Assembly (NCBI RefSeq): GCF_019279795.1
Contig: NC_056743.1
Location: forward strand, 634,404,755 to 634,468,754
Reading direction: 5' to 3'
Length of the DNA: 64,000 bases
DNA from: Protopterus annectens
Taxonomy: Eukaryota > Chordata > Ceratodontiformes > Protopteridae
Shown here piece by piece: positions 20,416 through 32,720 of this stretch (position 1 is its first letter; each line of letters opens with the position of its first letter). The notes below the pieces were generated by a model. That model worked only from the letters and a program-made list of their open reading frames with translations. It was not told the origin of the DNA and ran no database searches. The translations under genes and the position numbers were made by a program.

Positions 20416-23204
20416 ATGCATATAATAAACCTCAAAATGCACTCTCTCAAGGCACTCCTAAAAATGAAGAACATCGCTATCTGTGCAGTAACTGAGACCT
20501 GGTTCAAGGCTTCAAAGAGCACCCCTGCAATACCAGGCTACAACTCTTACCACACGTTTTGGCCACAAAACCAAGACCAAAACACTAAAGGTGGAGGAGT
20601 ATCCATATTCACCAAGGATATTCACACCTCCAGGCTAGTTGCCCAACACAATGCATCTGAAATTCTCCAGGTGCAACTGACACTAGGTAAGACTGAAATC
20701 CAAATTGTAGCTTGCTACAGATCCCCCACCATGCCCCAAGATTCTCACTACACCTTTCTAAACATACTGGAAAATATTAAGATACAACCAAACACCCTAA
20801 TACTGGGTGATTTCAACTACCCTGCCATTAACCGGGAAAACTACTCAGATACCAACACCTTTTCTCAACGGTTCTTAGAATTCATAAATTCCAACGCCCT
20901 GGATCAACTAATCCATTGTCCCACCAGGGGTTCCAATATCCTAGACCTGGTCATTACCAACATGGGAGATAGATGCTCCACACCAGTGGTCACCCCCTCA
21001 GTGGTCAGGTCTGACCATAAGCAAATCACCCTTGACATCAACATCCCACCCCCAATCCCCAGTAAGGAAACATCCATAAAAAAACTTCTCCAAAGCCAAC
21101 TTCATGCTACTGAAGTCAGAAGTGACAAACTTCATGACACCCATGCAGACGGGATCTGAAAGTTCGACTGCTGAATCCTACACTAAGGCACTGTACAAGC
21201 ACATCCACTTGTGCATGAATTGTGCCATCCCAAATAGAACCAAGATGCTCTCATCCAAAAAAAGGAAGCCAATCTGGTGGTCCCCTGCTATAAACAAACT
21301 ATACAACAGAAGGAAGAAACTGTTGCAGAAAAGAGGAAAATCCCAGGATGCAAAAAACTCCCTCACCAGCCTCAGTAAGAAGCTGAGATTCCCTCATAAA
21401 ATCCTCAAAAGCTAGTTACAAAAATAAAATTGCCAAAGATTCCAAAGACAACCACAAGGCATTCTATATTTATGTCAAGAATCTAAATGGCAATGCTCAG
21501 ATCTGCTCTGAGCTACAACAGAATGGCATTAAATATACTGATCCCAAGCATATTGCAAATATCCTGGCAGATTGATTTAGTGCCAACTTCACTCCCCCTC
21601 ACCCACTAAAGAGCCCATCTCAATACCAAAAGATTGCCAAATTCCGGTAATCACAGCCACACAGGTAGAAACCGCACTCTCCAAAGCTAAGAATACAGCA
21701 TCCACGGGACCAGATGACATCCCAGGCTGTGTACTACATGAACTACAAAATGGACTGGCACCTCACCTAAGTGTCATGTTTAATCATAGCCTCACCACAG
21801 GCTTTGTGCCCACTGAGTGGCGCACAGCTACAGTTACCCCACTCCACAAGGGGGAGCCAACTTGGATTCTGGGAACTACCATCCCATCAGTCTGACTAGC
21901 CTGATCTGCAAGGGCATGGAACGCATTATCATGGAACTTGTAAACAAAGACATTTGCAACCTTCAAACACTGGACCCCACCCAGTTTGGGTTCGTGAAGG
22001 GCTGATCTTGTATCCTGAACCTGACTGACTTCTTCAAATCAGTCTCCAGAGCTGTGGACGAGGGTAAGGCGGTCCACACAGCCTATCTGGACCTCGCCAA
22101 GGCCTTCGACACCATCCCCCACTCTGGAATCATAAATAAACTTACTAAGCTGGGCATAAATCCCTATGTCACTCAATGGGTTGTCAACGAGCTTACTGAC
22201 AGAACCCAGACTGTAAAAGTAGCCGATTCCAAATCCAGCTCCAGACAAGTGACAAGTGGAGTACCTCAGGGTTCAGTCCTGGGACCACTCTTGTTTGGCA
22301 TCTACTTCTCTGAAGGACAGGCCAACACTAAGGGACTCTGGCTAACAAAGTTCGCAGATGACTGCAAACTGGGAGCCATTACTGAATTTCCAAATGCTAT
22401 GGATATTCTACAAAAGGGCCTTGCAGAAACAGATGACTGGTGCCAGAGCCATGGGCTCAAGTTTAATGCTAAGAAATGTACAGTTATCCCCTTTGGAAAA
22501 AAACATGTACCCATGAATTACCACATAGGTGGCAGTACACTAAACATTGAAAGTGTGATGACAGACTTAGGAAAACAGGTGGACAGTAGTCTCACCTTCG
22601 ATAACCATATTGCCACAACAGTCAGGAAATCCTTCTATGTGGCACACCTCATCACTAAGGGCTTTTCATCCAGAAAAAAGGAGGTCATTGTCCTACTGTA
22701 CTCATCCCTCATTAGACCCATTATAGAGTATAACGCCCCATTTGGTATGTACCTCACAAGACATCTGCAACAGCTAGAAAGGCCACAGAAATACCTCACT
22801 GAAAGAATCACAGGCCTAAAACAGATGCCATATACTGACAATCTAAAAAAAACTCCAGCTATACTCTGTGGCATATTGTCTACTCAGAGGTGATCTCTAC
22901 TTAACATACAAGGCCATGTCAAACCCTGAGCTGTTGGACATGCTCCACTTAAAGAAATCCCAATCCCTCACAGCCACATGCTCCAGGGATCTAAACCTTG
23001 TCATCACAATGAACAAAACATGCTAGAGGGATAGGTTCCTGACCCAGAGACTCCCCACACTCTGGAATAGACTGCCCATACATGTCAAGCAGAGCGCCTC
23101 CTTGGCCCTCTTCAAAAGGAACCTTGATGACTGGATGGGAGATAGGAAATTCACCCCGGGGATCATGTCAGTCGCCCTGCTAGACAGGGGTCCAGGGAAG
23201 TAAA
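20416..23204 (+). pseudogene. CR1 ORF2: APE endonuclease and reverse transcriptase
   Basis: The endonuclease is open from 20416 to 21159, with 'AVTETWF', 'ACYRSPT', 'LILGDFNYP', 'SNILDLVIT' and 'VRSDHKQI', the acidic and His residues of the APE family. After a frame change the linker and early RT follow (21104-21415, 21817-22005), with a stop at about 22003. The RT core is open at 22054-22893: motif A 'YLDLAKAFDTI', motif B 'TSGVPQGSVLGPLLF', motif C 'KFADDCKLG'. A run of seven A near 22850 marks a shift. The C-terminal region then continues to 'LLDRG' before the TAA at 23204. It nicks target DNA and copies its own RNA; this copy is inactive. Confidence 0.88.
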
Positions 23205-23290
23205 TATTGCGGGAAGAAATATCCAGGGAATTCTTATAGCTAGGCTTGTATAGGCCCTAGAGTCGATAGCCTAGTACCAACCTATGAACC

Positions 23291-23640
23291 TTTGGCTAGG
23301 GTTCACCTTGACTGTGAGGGTGGAAAAGGATGCAAGCAAGTAGGGGTGTTTGAGGATATCCATGCAGATGTCTTGACAGGGAATGATTTTGATAATGTAG
23401 TACCCTCTGTGCATGCAGTGACATGCAGTCAGGCTTGGAGACAGGCATGTGGGTTTGGTAGACTGGGGTGGACCCAGACAGACTGCACACTTGAAGCCAG
23501 GACTGGTGAGGTGGCTACTTCAGGGAAGGAGCTACCATGTAGCAGTGAGACTGATGGTGAGCCACAGCTGCTGGTGGGTACTGATGTTCCCTTGGACAGA
23601 GTGACTACAAGGGAGAGGTGAGTAGTAGTACCCTGGCTGA
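23291..23640 (+). pseudogene. gypsy protease remnant downstream of the LINE
   Basis: 'ARVHLDCEGG', 'VGVFEDIHADVLTGNDF' and a Ser/Thr/Glu-rich stretch continue the protease region begun at 17341. 'VLTGNDF' corresponds to the C-terminal fold of gypsy proteases. After this, RT and RNase H should follow, but they are absent. Confidence 0.6.
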
Positions 23641-23779
23641 CAGTGAGGCACCACTGTTAGAGAATATCAGACTTCCTGTGGGAGGGGAGCTGGGAAGGGT
23701 TACAAAGAAGAGTTGAGACAGACTCAACTCTTAGACCCTACATTACAAGGCTTGAAGGAGGTAGCCATAGAGGTGCCTG

Positions 23780-24900
23780 ATTCTCAGGAAAAAGGGGATT
23801 CCATATACTGGAAGAAAGGCTAATGGGTTTGAGAATACAGCAGTTGGTAGTGCCCGGAACCTACCATCTGGCACTTCTAGCCAGAGCCCATGATATTCCC
23901 TTTGCAGTTCATATGGGCATAAAGTGTACCAAGAGATGTATTATGCAGAACTTTTAGTGGCCTGGGATGCAAGGGATGTAAAAGGGTACTGCAAGACCTG
24001 TGAGCAGTGTCAAAAAGTAGGCAAGGCAGGAGACAAGGTCAAAGCTACTTTGGTGCCTTTGCTTGTGATTGAGGAGCCATTTCAGATGGTAGCTATGAAT
24101 ATTGTGTGTGTCTGCTGAGTACCCCAAGTTCCACAGGGAAGAAGTATATCCTAGTTGTAGTAGATTATTCTACTAGATATCCTGAGGCTGTGGTCTATCC
24201 TCCATCAAGGCAGAAAAGGTGGCAAATATTTTGCTAGAGATTTTCCGCAGGGTAGGTTTCCCAAGAGAAATACTGACAGAGGTGCCAATTTCATGTCAGA
24301 CCTGATGGCTTATCTGTGGTGCACTGTGGGATGAAACACCTAAGGACCACCCCATACCATCCCCAAACTAAAGGTCTTGTGGAGCGGTTAAACTCTACAC
24401 TAAAGACCACACTATGGGCATTTGCAGACCAGTTTAAGTGAGAGGGGGGGAATATCTGCCCCATCTGCTGTTTGCATACAAAAAGACTCCCCAGGAATCC
24501 AAATTATTTTCACCCTTTGAGTTGCTGTATGGGCATCAGGTGAGGGGACCTCTAGATTTGATTCGCAGTGAGTGGGTGAGTGAGTGTGAATCCCACAGTT
24601 GTAGAATATGTCCTAAACCTCAGGAAAAGGCTCAGGGAACTCATGGGTTTGGCCCAGGGGAACCTGGCAGAAGCTCAATACAGAAAAAGATCTGGTATAA
24701 CAGGAACACTCGAACCAGGGAGTATGCTGTGGGGCAGCAGGTTATGGTTCTCATTTCTGTCAGACACAATAAGCTGCAGGCAGCTTGGGATGGACCCTTC
24801 AAAGTGGTAAGGAAGGTCAGTGATGTCAATTACATGGTAGAACTGCTAGGTAGGAGGTAGGGGCAGAAACTGTATCATGTGAACACCATGAAACCTTACC
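23780..24900 (+). pseudogene. gypsy integrase
   Basis: The zinc-binding N-terminus is broken, with 'CKTCEQCQKVGKAGDK' left at 23994-24040. In the catalytic core the first Asp is lost ('AMNIVCVC'), the second lies in another frame ('TDRGANFMSDL', about 24275-24305), and the Glu is present in 'GLVERLNSTLKTTL' (24370-24412). 'LLFAYKKTPQES' and 'FSPFELLYGHQVRGPLDLI' follow (24462-24565). The C-terminal GPY/F-like module is 'AAWDGPFKVVRKVSDVNYMVE' (24780-24840). The enzyme would insert element DNA. Stops and shifts make it dead. Confidence 0.85.
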
Positions 24901-25185
24901 ATGATAGGGAGACCCTGGTGCTAAGTATTTGCAGTAGAAGGCAGGAGGAGTCTGAGGTGATCTATGGCTGCAGCAAGCCTGCCAGCAAAATCCCAAGTTA
25001 CTATGGTAGAGCCTAGGGTTGCAGGCATATGATATGATACGACAGTGCAACAATGTACTGGGGTCAGTAATGCCAAGGCAACTGGGATCTCAAGACAGGG
25101 TATGGGGTAATGTATTCCCAGATAGGCTCATTACTCTAAAGCAACATTTCTCTAGGGGTACTTGAGTCTTTGAAGCGGTGAGCGG

Positions 25186-26619
25186 TGTGATGAAAGGAGG
25201 TACTGCCAGCACACCTAACTGGAATTTTGTAAATAAGTATGCCATTTGTGAATATCAAACTGATTTATACAACATTTTTGTGTTACAAATGTATTAGAAC
25301 TGTATGTCATACTGTAACTGTTAAAATGTAAATCTTTGAATAGAGGAAACTGGAAATCAGGAGGTTAACCTTAGTCCAGCAAACTTTAAAATATATCTGA
25401 AATTAAATCACTTAACAGGCTATGCCATAAAGCTATTATCTCACAGGTTTCAGTGCAGCCAGAAATATAAAGTCTGTACTAGGATCTTTTCTGTATTATC
25501 TTTGGGGTGAACTAATTGCTACTCTGAATGTGTGGAGACATGCAATTGTTTTATGACTTCCAGCACCTACCACAGACCTGAGCAAAAGCCCTTGTGTGTA
25601 TATTTTTACAGGTAGGTGCTAAGTCCTGCCAGCTTCCAGCAATGGGGGTTTTGCATGGGAACTAGAAGTCAGATGACCAGAAGTGATGTCATTCTGCAAA
25701 AGTAATATTTTAGATATTATTTTAAGAAGTCTCTTAGTGAGACAGAGCATTCTGTATTCTGTCTTGGGTCTGACAACAAGAAGGACCATTCATCACATTA
25801 CCTGCCTTACTGTGTTAAGTAAGTTATTAGGGAATAGTATATATATTTTTTTTAATTCAGTCAGGAATATAGTGAAGCTTAGTTGTTTTTTTTTTTCATT
25901 TGTCTGAGCCTATCTTTCAATGTTATTTTAAATATTTCCTATGATTTCAACTCTGATGTCACTGTGAATATATACTTAGTATTTTCTTGTTCTTTTATTA
26001 TTTATTATTAAATATATTTAAACCTCCTTTCATTGTGGCTGATCTTTGTAAAGATATTTAAGTTTTGAGAATACTTGCACATTTACTTGGTGACACTGTG
26101 TTGGCCACTCCTAATAGCCTTGCTCTTGGTCAAACTACCATTTGTATTAATATTAATTTCACTCAGTATACTGGATACCCCTGAGCCTTAAGGATGCAGC
26201 AGGAGGCAGTCTGGTGGCAGTCATAGCTAGTAAACCTGTACCGTCCTTTCCAGGTGTGTAAATAAAACCTCAAAGAGAGTGTGTGTCAGCTACTTGGGAG
26301 GGGCCATGAAGCACTGCTTGGACAGAGAGGGTGATGGAGGTCTTGGCTTGGACACTCAGCTGAGATCTCAACTCTACAGCTGTGCTAGTGGGGAGTCTTA
26401 CTGGATATCTGGAGAAAGAGGGAGAAATCAGCCCCCAAACTGGCTGTGTTCCCTGTGTGTTCTTAAGGGAAATTGTGCTTGACTGTACTGGATGCAGAGA
26501 GCTGCACCTGAAGATACTGTGTATGTATATGTTATCCTCCCAGTGAACGTCCCCCACTGGTGCCAGTGGTGAGGATTGAGACTCCTTGATTACTGGCCCA
26601 GAGGTGGAGGGGAATCACA
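25186..26619 (+). repeat. 3' LTR of the gypsy element
   Basis: Copy of 14207-15847. It ends 'ggaatcaca' at 26619 and carries AATAAA near 26262. Differences from the 5' LTR are frequent and include several indels, so the insertion is old. Confidence 0.85.
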
Positions 26620-26945
26620 GCATGATCAGTGCAGAGTACAAAGTGATAAACTTCTTTGCAAAGGATATTTCCTCTATGTGCCAAACAGAAGGATTTCCTG
26701 ACTATATGATAACTAAAGAAGAAGGTGTTACCCATCCATGTTTCATGCTTAATGAGTAATGCAGCATCAGAACTTGTTTCCTGCAAGATAAGGTGGTGGA
26801 TTTAGGCATGGGTCACAGAGATATATGCCTTTTTTTTGTTTTCCACTCAAGCTAAAAATGTTTGTTTTCAAAGTTGTGCTGATTTCTACAGAAGTCTCTT
26901 ATTTAAAGGAAAACTCCTGTCATACTAAACTGCAAGCAAAGAAAA
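26620..26945. other. spacer without identified feature
   Basis: Non-repetitive as far as I can see. It separates the gypsy 3' LTR from the second DIRS element. Confidence 0.4.
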
Positions 26946-26974
26946 TAAGTTATCTTTTTACCTTAACGTTTCAT

Positions 26975-27142
26975 CTGTGTTGTCGATCTTCATTCATGCT
27001 TGAACTGTTGGGCTTTGGTTCCATCCTCGGAACCATCTCAGCCATTTATCAAGCTGGCACCAGCCAGAAACTCTAAAGCTAAGACTACCCATAGTGCCTC
27101 TCTTCCCTTCCCTTCAGATCGAATCTTACCCATAGAATTCTG
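26975..27142. repeat. second DIRS, left terminal inverted repeat
   Basis: Reverse complement of 33131-33296 with moderate divergence. Shared blocks are 'atcttcattcat', 'tgaactgttgggc', 'ccatttatcaagct' and 'gtgcctctcttcccttccc'. Confidence 0.88.
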
Positions 27143-27245
27143 CAGAAAAAATATGACAGCCTTGTCTGAGGAACTACCCTGTCAAGATTCCAGGGCTATT
27201 TCTGAACCTTCAGGAGTATTTGGAGGGGGGGTAGGAGGGTGGGAT

Positions 27246-27349
27246 GTCAAGAATGAATGAAGATCGACAACACAGATGGAACATTATTGCAAGAAAATAA
27301 CTTCTTCATCTGATGTTGTCAATCTTCATTCATTCTTGAACTGTTGGGA
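27246..27349. repeat. second DIRS, internal complementary region
   Basis: The first half, 'tcaagaatgaatgaagatcg', complements the left end. The second half, 'tgatgttgtcaatcttcatt', matches the reverse complement of the right end. The outer-end echo between them ('attattgcaagaaaataac') helps place the element boundaries. Confidence 0.82.
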
Positions 27350-27361
27350 CAGAGTCCCTAG

Positions 27362-28571
27362 CTACTTTATACCATGGGAGGCCCTAGGGATGGATGTTCC
27401 TGAGCACCATAGAGCCAAAGGATGCTCTCCCATTGGAGACCGTATCCAGTTTGTAATGAGTGATAAAGGTTTGTGGGGTAGCCCAAGTTGCGGCTGCACA
27501 TATGTCATCCATAGAAGCTCTGGAATGAAAGGCTGCTGATGTGGAAACAGATCTAGTAGAATGTGCCTTAATTTTTGTTGGCAAGTCCAGCTTCTTTTTA
27601 GTATAAACAAAAGTGAATCAATCTCTGAACCATTTTGACAGAGTAACTTTTGCAACTGGTTTGCCCAGTCTAGTACCTGAAAAGGCTAGAAATAGTTGAT
27701 CTGATTTTCTAAATGATTTAGTTCTATCCAGATAAAAATGTAATTGTGTATATCCAACAAATGCAAGCAATATTCCCCCTTGTTTGAACAGTTTGGGAAG
27801 AAAACTGGTAGATCTATAGAATGATTAATATTGGAGTCTGATACTACTTTAGGCAGAAAGGAGGGATTAGTTCGAAGTGATACTCTCTCTTTATGAAAAA
27901 TTATATATAGATGTTTCACACACAAAGCCTGCAATTCTGATATTCTTCTGGCTGACGTGATGGCTATCAGGAATAAAGTTTTCCAAGATAAATATTTGAT
28001 ATCACAGGTGGCTCAAAGGGCTGATGGACCAAACTTTTTAAGACTAGTGTTAAATTCCAAGGCTCAATGGGCTCTTTAAAAGGGGTTTCAAATGCAAAAC
28101 GACCTTTAGAAAGATTTTGCAAAAATGATGAGACATCCAAGAAAGACCATCAAAACCATTATGAAAATTTGAAATAGCAGCTAAATGAACTCCAATAGTA
28201 GAGGCAGAGGCTCCCGATTAGAACAAGGTTGATAAATATTCCAATACCTTGTTATATGAAGCTGAAAAGGGTTCAATTCATTTTTCCTCAGACCAAAACA
28301 CAAATATATTCCACTTATTGAGGTAATGTTTCCTGGTGAATGGTTTATGAGAAGCTAGAAGTATCTTTTGTACTGGGGAAGATAGGTTATTCTGCCTGGC
28401 AATTACTGGAAGTGGAGGAATGAAGCCATCATCTTGAGACTTTTTAGATTGGGATGGACTAATCCCTGCGTGTGAGACAACAGATCTGAAGTTGGATCCA
28501 GAGTCCATGGGCGATGAACCAGGTGAGGCCAGAGAAAGGGAACCAGACTTGATGGGACCAATACGGTGCAA
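27362..28571 (-). pseudogene. second DIRS tyrosine recombinase, broken
   Basis: Pieces in different frames: an N-terminal 'SHKPFTRKHYLNKWNIFVF' (28280-28345), the catalytic-Arg block 'ITSARRISELQAL' at 27925-27965, then 'ERVSLRTNPSFLPKVV'. The HxxR box 'AHSTRSVSTSAAF' and 'ATWATPQTFITHYKLD' with Trp and the Tyr nucleophile lie at 27450-27575. All catalytic residues can be read, but at least one shift lies between Arg and HxxR. Confidence 0.82.
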
Positions 28572-28661
28572 TAAGGATCACTTTGCTTCTCAACCATTGC
28601 GCTTTCTTCACAAATTGGGAATTAGGGGGATTGGTGGGAAGCTGTAAAGTGGACCCGGAGA

Positions 28662-29324
28662 TCAATCATGTAAGAGTGCATCTCTCACGGATTCCCCCTG
28701 AGGGGGGATTAGGGCATAGTAGCTGCTGCACTTGTGGTTTGTGGGAGAGGCAAACAGATCACAGCAAGGCTGACCCCATCGATGAAAGATCTTCGCCACC
28801 ACAATGGGATTGAGAGACCACTTGTGAGGCAGGAGAATGCAGCTGCTCAGTTTGTCTGCAATCACGCTGGAATTCCCCGGGATGTGCATTGCTATCAAAA
28901 AGTGGTTGGAGGCAATCGCCCACTGCCAAACTTTTAGGGCTTCCTGACATAAAAAGTTGAATCTGGTTCCCTCCCATTTGTTGATGTACCAGACCACTGA
29001 CATGTTGTCTGCCTGAATTGCAACTGTCCCCCAAGGGAGGGCGGATTGGAAGGCTAGCAATGCTAAGAGCACTGCCCTCAGTTCTAGGACATTGATATGC
29101 AAACTGGCCTCTAGGGGAACAAGTGACTTGGGCTGTCTTTCCTTGAAAATGTCCCCCACCCCATCAGGGAAGCATCCGTGGTCACTATGGCCTTGGTCTG
29201 AGAGGGTGAGAAGGGGCGGCTCCACAATTCTTCTTGTTTCATCCACCAATTCAAATCCTGCTAGCAATGGTTGGTTATTCGTATTGGGTGTGTTAATAGA
29301 GACCACTGTGATGCGAGGAGCCAC
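28662..29324 (-). pseudogene. second DIRS RNase H and methyltransferase-like part
   Basis: A 220-codon open segment with 'SLHINVLELRAVLLALLAF', 'VAIQADNMSVVWYINKWEG' and 'NSSVIADKLSS' of RNase H. 'WGQPCCDLFASPTNHKC' then starts the methyltransferase-like segment. It lies downstream of RT in a different frame. Confidence 0.8.
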
Positions 29325-29394
29325 TGAAGCAACCTCACATGGTATCTCTCCAGAGCAACTAGGGTGATTGTTGCTGGTATAGACCCAAGAAGTT

Positions 29395-30188
29395 TTAAAA
29401 CCAGACGAGCTGGAACTTTGCTTGAGAGAGTATCACTTGGAGCTGTGACATCAGCCTTATCAGTCTGTGAAGACAGAGAGCAGCCATGCAGAATTTTGTG
29501 TTTAATATTGCTCCAATGAATTCTATGTCTTGTGTGGGGGATAGTTTGGACTTTTCTCTGTTTATTGAGATGCCTAAGAACTCTGCAAGGTTTAGAACGG
29601 AGTCCAAGGCGAAAAGCAGTAGATGCCTGGAGGGGGAGGTGAGGAGCCAGTTGTCTAAATATGGAAACACACGGAATCCCTGTAGCCTTAAGTGAGCTGC
29701 TACCACTGCCATGCATTTGGTGAATACCCTGGGGGCTGTGGTGAGACCAAAGGGCAGTGCTCGAAACTGGTAATGACTGGCTCCCAGCCGGAAATGGAGG
29801 TATCTTCTGGAGCACTTGTCCATCTTTATGTGGTAATACGCATCTTGAAGATCTATAGAGCACATCCAATTGTCTTTCCCCAAAAAGGGAAAGATAGACT
29901 GAACTGTGGCCATCCGGAATTTTGTGTGTCAAAAAAAACTTGTTCAGAACAATGAGATCTAGAATTGGCCTCCAGTCCCCTGTCTTTTTTGACACTAAAA
30001 AGAATCTTGAGTAAAATCCGGATCTTATCTGGTCTGGTGGGACTGTTTGGATGGCTCTTTTGAAGCAGCTTTTGAATTTCTAGTGCTGCTGTATCCCTCT
30101 GACTGTGTGGAACATTGGGGATCCGCCTTTGTGGTATGGGATAAAGACTGAAGGGGATACGGTAACCTCTGGTAATTACCGTCTGCAC
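29395..30188 (-). pseudogene. second DIRS reverse transcriptase
   Basis: The main open segment (29913-29395) has 'MCSIDLQDAYYHIKMDKCS', 'ALPFGLTTAPRVFTKCM' and the catalytic box as 'YLDN', so the second Asp has become Asn. Upstream pieces in other frames hold 'DWRPILDLIVLN' (about 29950-29990) and 'KIQKLLQKSHP'-like text near 30080. Shifts separate the pieces. Confidence 0.85.
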
Positions 30189-31149
30189 CCACGAATCTGA
30201 TGTTACTGTGTGTCAGGCTAGGTGATGCAGAGAAAAATCTTCCCTTGACTGCCTCCAGAGGTAAGCAATCAAGCCGCTGCTCAGGAGCACTGGTAGGGTT
30301 GTCCAGAGAAAGAATCTCTGGAACCCTGGTTACTCTGACCCCCTTCGAAGAGTCCCCCCCCCCTCTGCCCCAGGGAGAATACTCACTATGTGTGTCGTGA
30401 AAAGACCCCTGGGACTTCTTGAACCGCATCTTTCCACTCCTCTGATTCCTGGAGTAAGGTTGCTGGGAAGTGGAAAAATGTACCCCCACAGAAGAAAGGG
30501 CCTTTCCATCCTTCTCATACCTGGCTAATGTGTTTCTGACTTTTGGGCCAAACAATGAGGTAGCATCTACCGGAGCTTTGATAAAGTCAGACTTGAAAGG
30601 GTCCACAAAGTCACATAAGTGCATCCAGGCATGACACATAATGGCAACGCTTGTACCCACTGCCCTGGCCATCCCTTCAACTGCATGCACACTAAGCCAC
30701 ATGGACAAGTTGGATATCGATTCAAGGGTCGCAAGCTGGGAAGCAACCTTATCACGTACCTCATCAGACACTGCTCCTGCCAAGGTCTCTGAAAGCACCG
30801 TTATCAGATCCCTTTGAAGTTGTGTGAAATGGGCCAAAAAATTCAATGACCATATGGCAAAGGTCGATGACACATAGACCTGCTTCCCGAATCTGTCCAT
30901 TGTCCTAGACTCTTGGTTTGGAAGATGGACAGCAGGACTCTCCTCAGCATGTTCCTTCTTTGCAGCAGTCGCTAGACCTTTGAACCAGCTGGGGTGATCT
31001 TCGGGTTTGGAGAGAATTTTGTACGGTCTCCTGGGGATTGGCTGTATAGTTTCAGGGGCCTTCCATGCATGCTGCACAATGAGCTTGACCAATTCATCAG
31101 GAAGTGGGGTCAGCCAAGAAGTAGAGTTCCAGGCACAAAAGGCCTGCAA
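30025..31149 (-). pseudogene. second DIRS Gag, central and C-terminal part
   Basis: An open segment of 374 codons. 'SRTMDRFGKQVYVSSTFAIW' is the counterpart of 'RTLDRWGKKIYTSATLAV' in the first DIRS Gag. 'SMWLSVHAVEGMARAVGTSV' and 'VDPFKSDFIKAPVDATSLFG' also align in layout. The C-terminal part is Ser/Arg-rich. Earlier Gag text continues to the right in broken frames. Confidence 0.7.
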
Positions 31150-32720
31150 AAAAACATATTCCTCAGAGGAAGGGTTTGTGGGCTTCCATCACCCCTCTGT
31201 TTTAAGATTTCCAGGATGTCTTCAAAGGAGACATCTTCAGGGGGTGACCATGGGGATCCTACCCCTTCATCATAATCTGTATCCTCAGTGACAGATTGTT
31301 CTGGAGAATCTAGGTGTTTCCTCTTGCATGATCTCTTACTGGGTGGCTCCTCAGGGGGGAGATCTGAGGAGGACTCCGAGGAGAGGGTGCCCTGCAGCAG
31401 GGTGTCACCCGCTGCCCAGATGTAACACATTGTGACAGCTGCAAGCCAGAGGATACATAGATGTGACACTCTGATGGGGATGGTGCCAACTGCGAGCCTG
31501 CTGAGGTGACAGCTCTCTCCATAATCTGAAAGGCAGGCCCACCTGAAGAGGTATGGGAGCCTGGAACCAAGAAAGACAACCTTGGAACCGGGGTCACACC
31601 CTGCTTCGATGAGCCCACCTCCAGAGAAGGAGCTGTGAGAGGACTTGAAACTCTCAGAGCACCAGTAATCTTAGATGGCAAAAAATTGGAGGCGAACTAG
31701 GGATCCCGGAGCCGGCAGCCAAGTCATGGTCCTGTGGGTGAGTCTGCTCCAGCAGAGCCGCCGACCACAGAGTCGGTTCCAGAACCAAGGTGAGGTCCAC
31801 CATTGGTACTGAAGTAGTTGGCACCGGAAAAGTCGAAGACAAGGGCTCCAAGACCTGCGGAGAGGTTGGAGGAGGAAGATAAGTGGGAGTCCTTGAAGAA
31901 TAGCCTCAGATCCAGATGGGAGAGAGAGAGGTCCTAGATGGGACAGGGAGACCTCTGGCCACCAAGAGCTGATCCACTATTCTGACTACATCAAGCTCTG
32001 AAAGGCTCCTGGTGGAATGGATGGACATCCTCTAATGAGATTCCAGGCATTCAACAAAGGGACACAATTGTTGACCAAGGAAGGGGTCACTACATGGACA
32101 GTACCTAGTCCTGGGTAAGGATTCGACCTTTGGCACCGTGGTTGGCTGACCAATGATTTGTTTTGGGGGGGGGTGAAGTGACTGGTTTTACTGGGGAAAC
32201 TATTGTTGGTGCCAAGAGGGTCACAGGTACCAACGAAGGTGTAGGTACAGAGGCGGCTTTCACAGGTTCAGTAGTTATTGGCACTGTGGGGGAAGTTGTA
32301 GGCTCCGGTGCCGAGACAGTAGCAGGTGTCGATTTTTGAATCTTAGGCCTCGGTTCTGAGGTATGAGAAGAGGTCTGGTCCTTGAATGATTTAGATTCTT
32401 GGGATTTAGGAGATGCTGAAACAGAGTGGCTCCGCTTTTTTTATTCCTTTTTGGGAGACTTTGACATCTTCACCTCAGACAAAGCCTCACCAAAAGGACA
32501 TTTTAGTAGCCCTATGAGGATTAATTTGTTGTGCCTCTCTGCAAAGGTTCTAGCGCCGAATCCCTTGCAGAGTTCACAAGGCGGCTGAACCTCTAAATGT
32601 GACACCTCCAAAAAACACAAGAAAGATGCCCATCTGAGTTGGGCATCAAGTTGGGCATCTTTCTGCCACATCCTTCGCACTGTTTGAAACCAGTGGTTCC
32701 CTTATGCTTCTCAGCCATTA
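31150..32720 (-). pseudogene. second DIRS Gag, N-terminal part in broken frames
   Basis: It starts near 32719 with 'MAEKHKGTTGF' and a Cys-rich 'KQCEGCGRKMPN' motif, comparable to the first ORF of the other DIRS element. Ser/Pro/Thr-rich low-complexity coding follows, then 'LPPEEPPSKRSCKRKHLDSP' (31305-31370), an acidic-basic stretch. Several frames and stops interrupt it. Confidence 0.55.

Larger units (their letters stand above)
17524..23290 (+). mobile_element. full-length CR1-type LINE nested in the gypsy protease
   Basis: The gypsy reading stops at 'aaatacct' and resumes with 'ctttggctagggttcac', so the insertion ends are set by the host element. Inside lie a 5' UTR of about 1.9 kb with tandem monomers, ORF1 with an SGNH-esterase domain, ORF2 with an APE endonuclease and RT, and a short 3' UTR ending 'cctatgaac'. 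This is CR1-group organisation. At most 2-3 bases appear duplicated at the target. Other copies of the family, all 5'-truncated, are at 46385-47225, 52075-53717, 58320-58476 and 59690-60270. Confidence 0.88.
14207..26619 (+). mobile_element. Ty3/gypsy LTR retrotransposon, internally deleted, with nested LINE
   Basis: Two long direct repeats (about 1.64 and 1.43 kb) flank gag, a zinc knuckle, a protease remnant and an integrase, all in plus orientation. Gag resembles the Gmr1-like gypsy Gag from which SCAN domains derive. Reverse transcriptase and RNase H are missing: sequence passes from a protease-like segment (to about 23640) to integrase (from about 23900). A complete CR1-type LINE interrupts the protease at 17524-23290. 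Stops and shifts are common and the LTRs have diverged clearly, so the element is old. No matching short target duplication was evident at the outer edges. Confidence 0.85.

Noticed and set aside
23296-23621. Host-gene-like open frame of about 109 codons
   Set aside because: It continues the gypsy protease region interrupted by the LINE, with 'VGVFEDI..LTGNDF' typical of that family.
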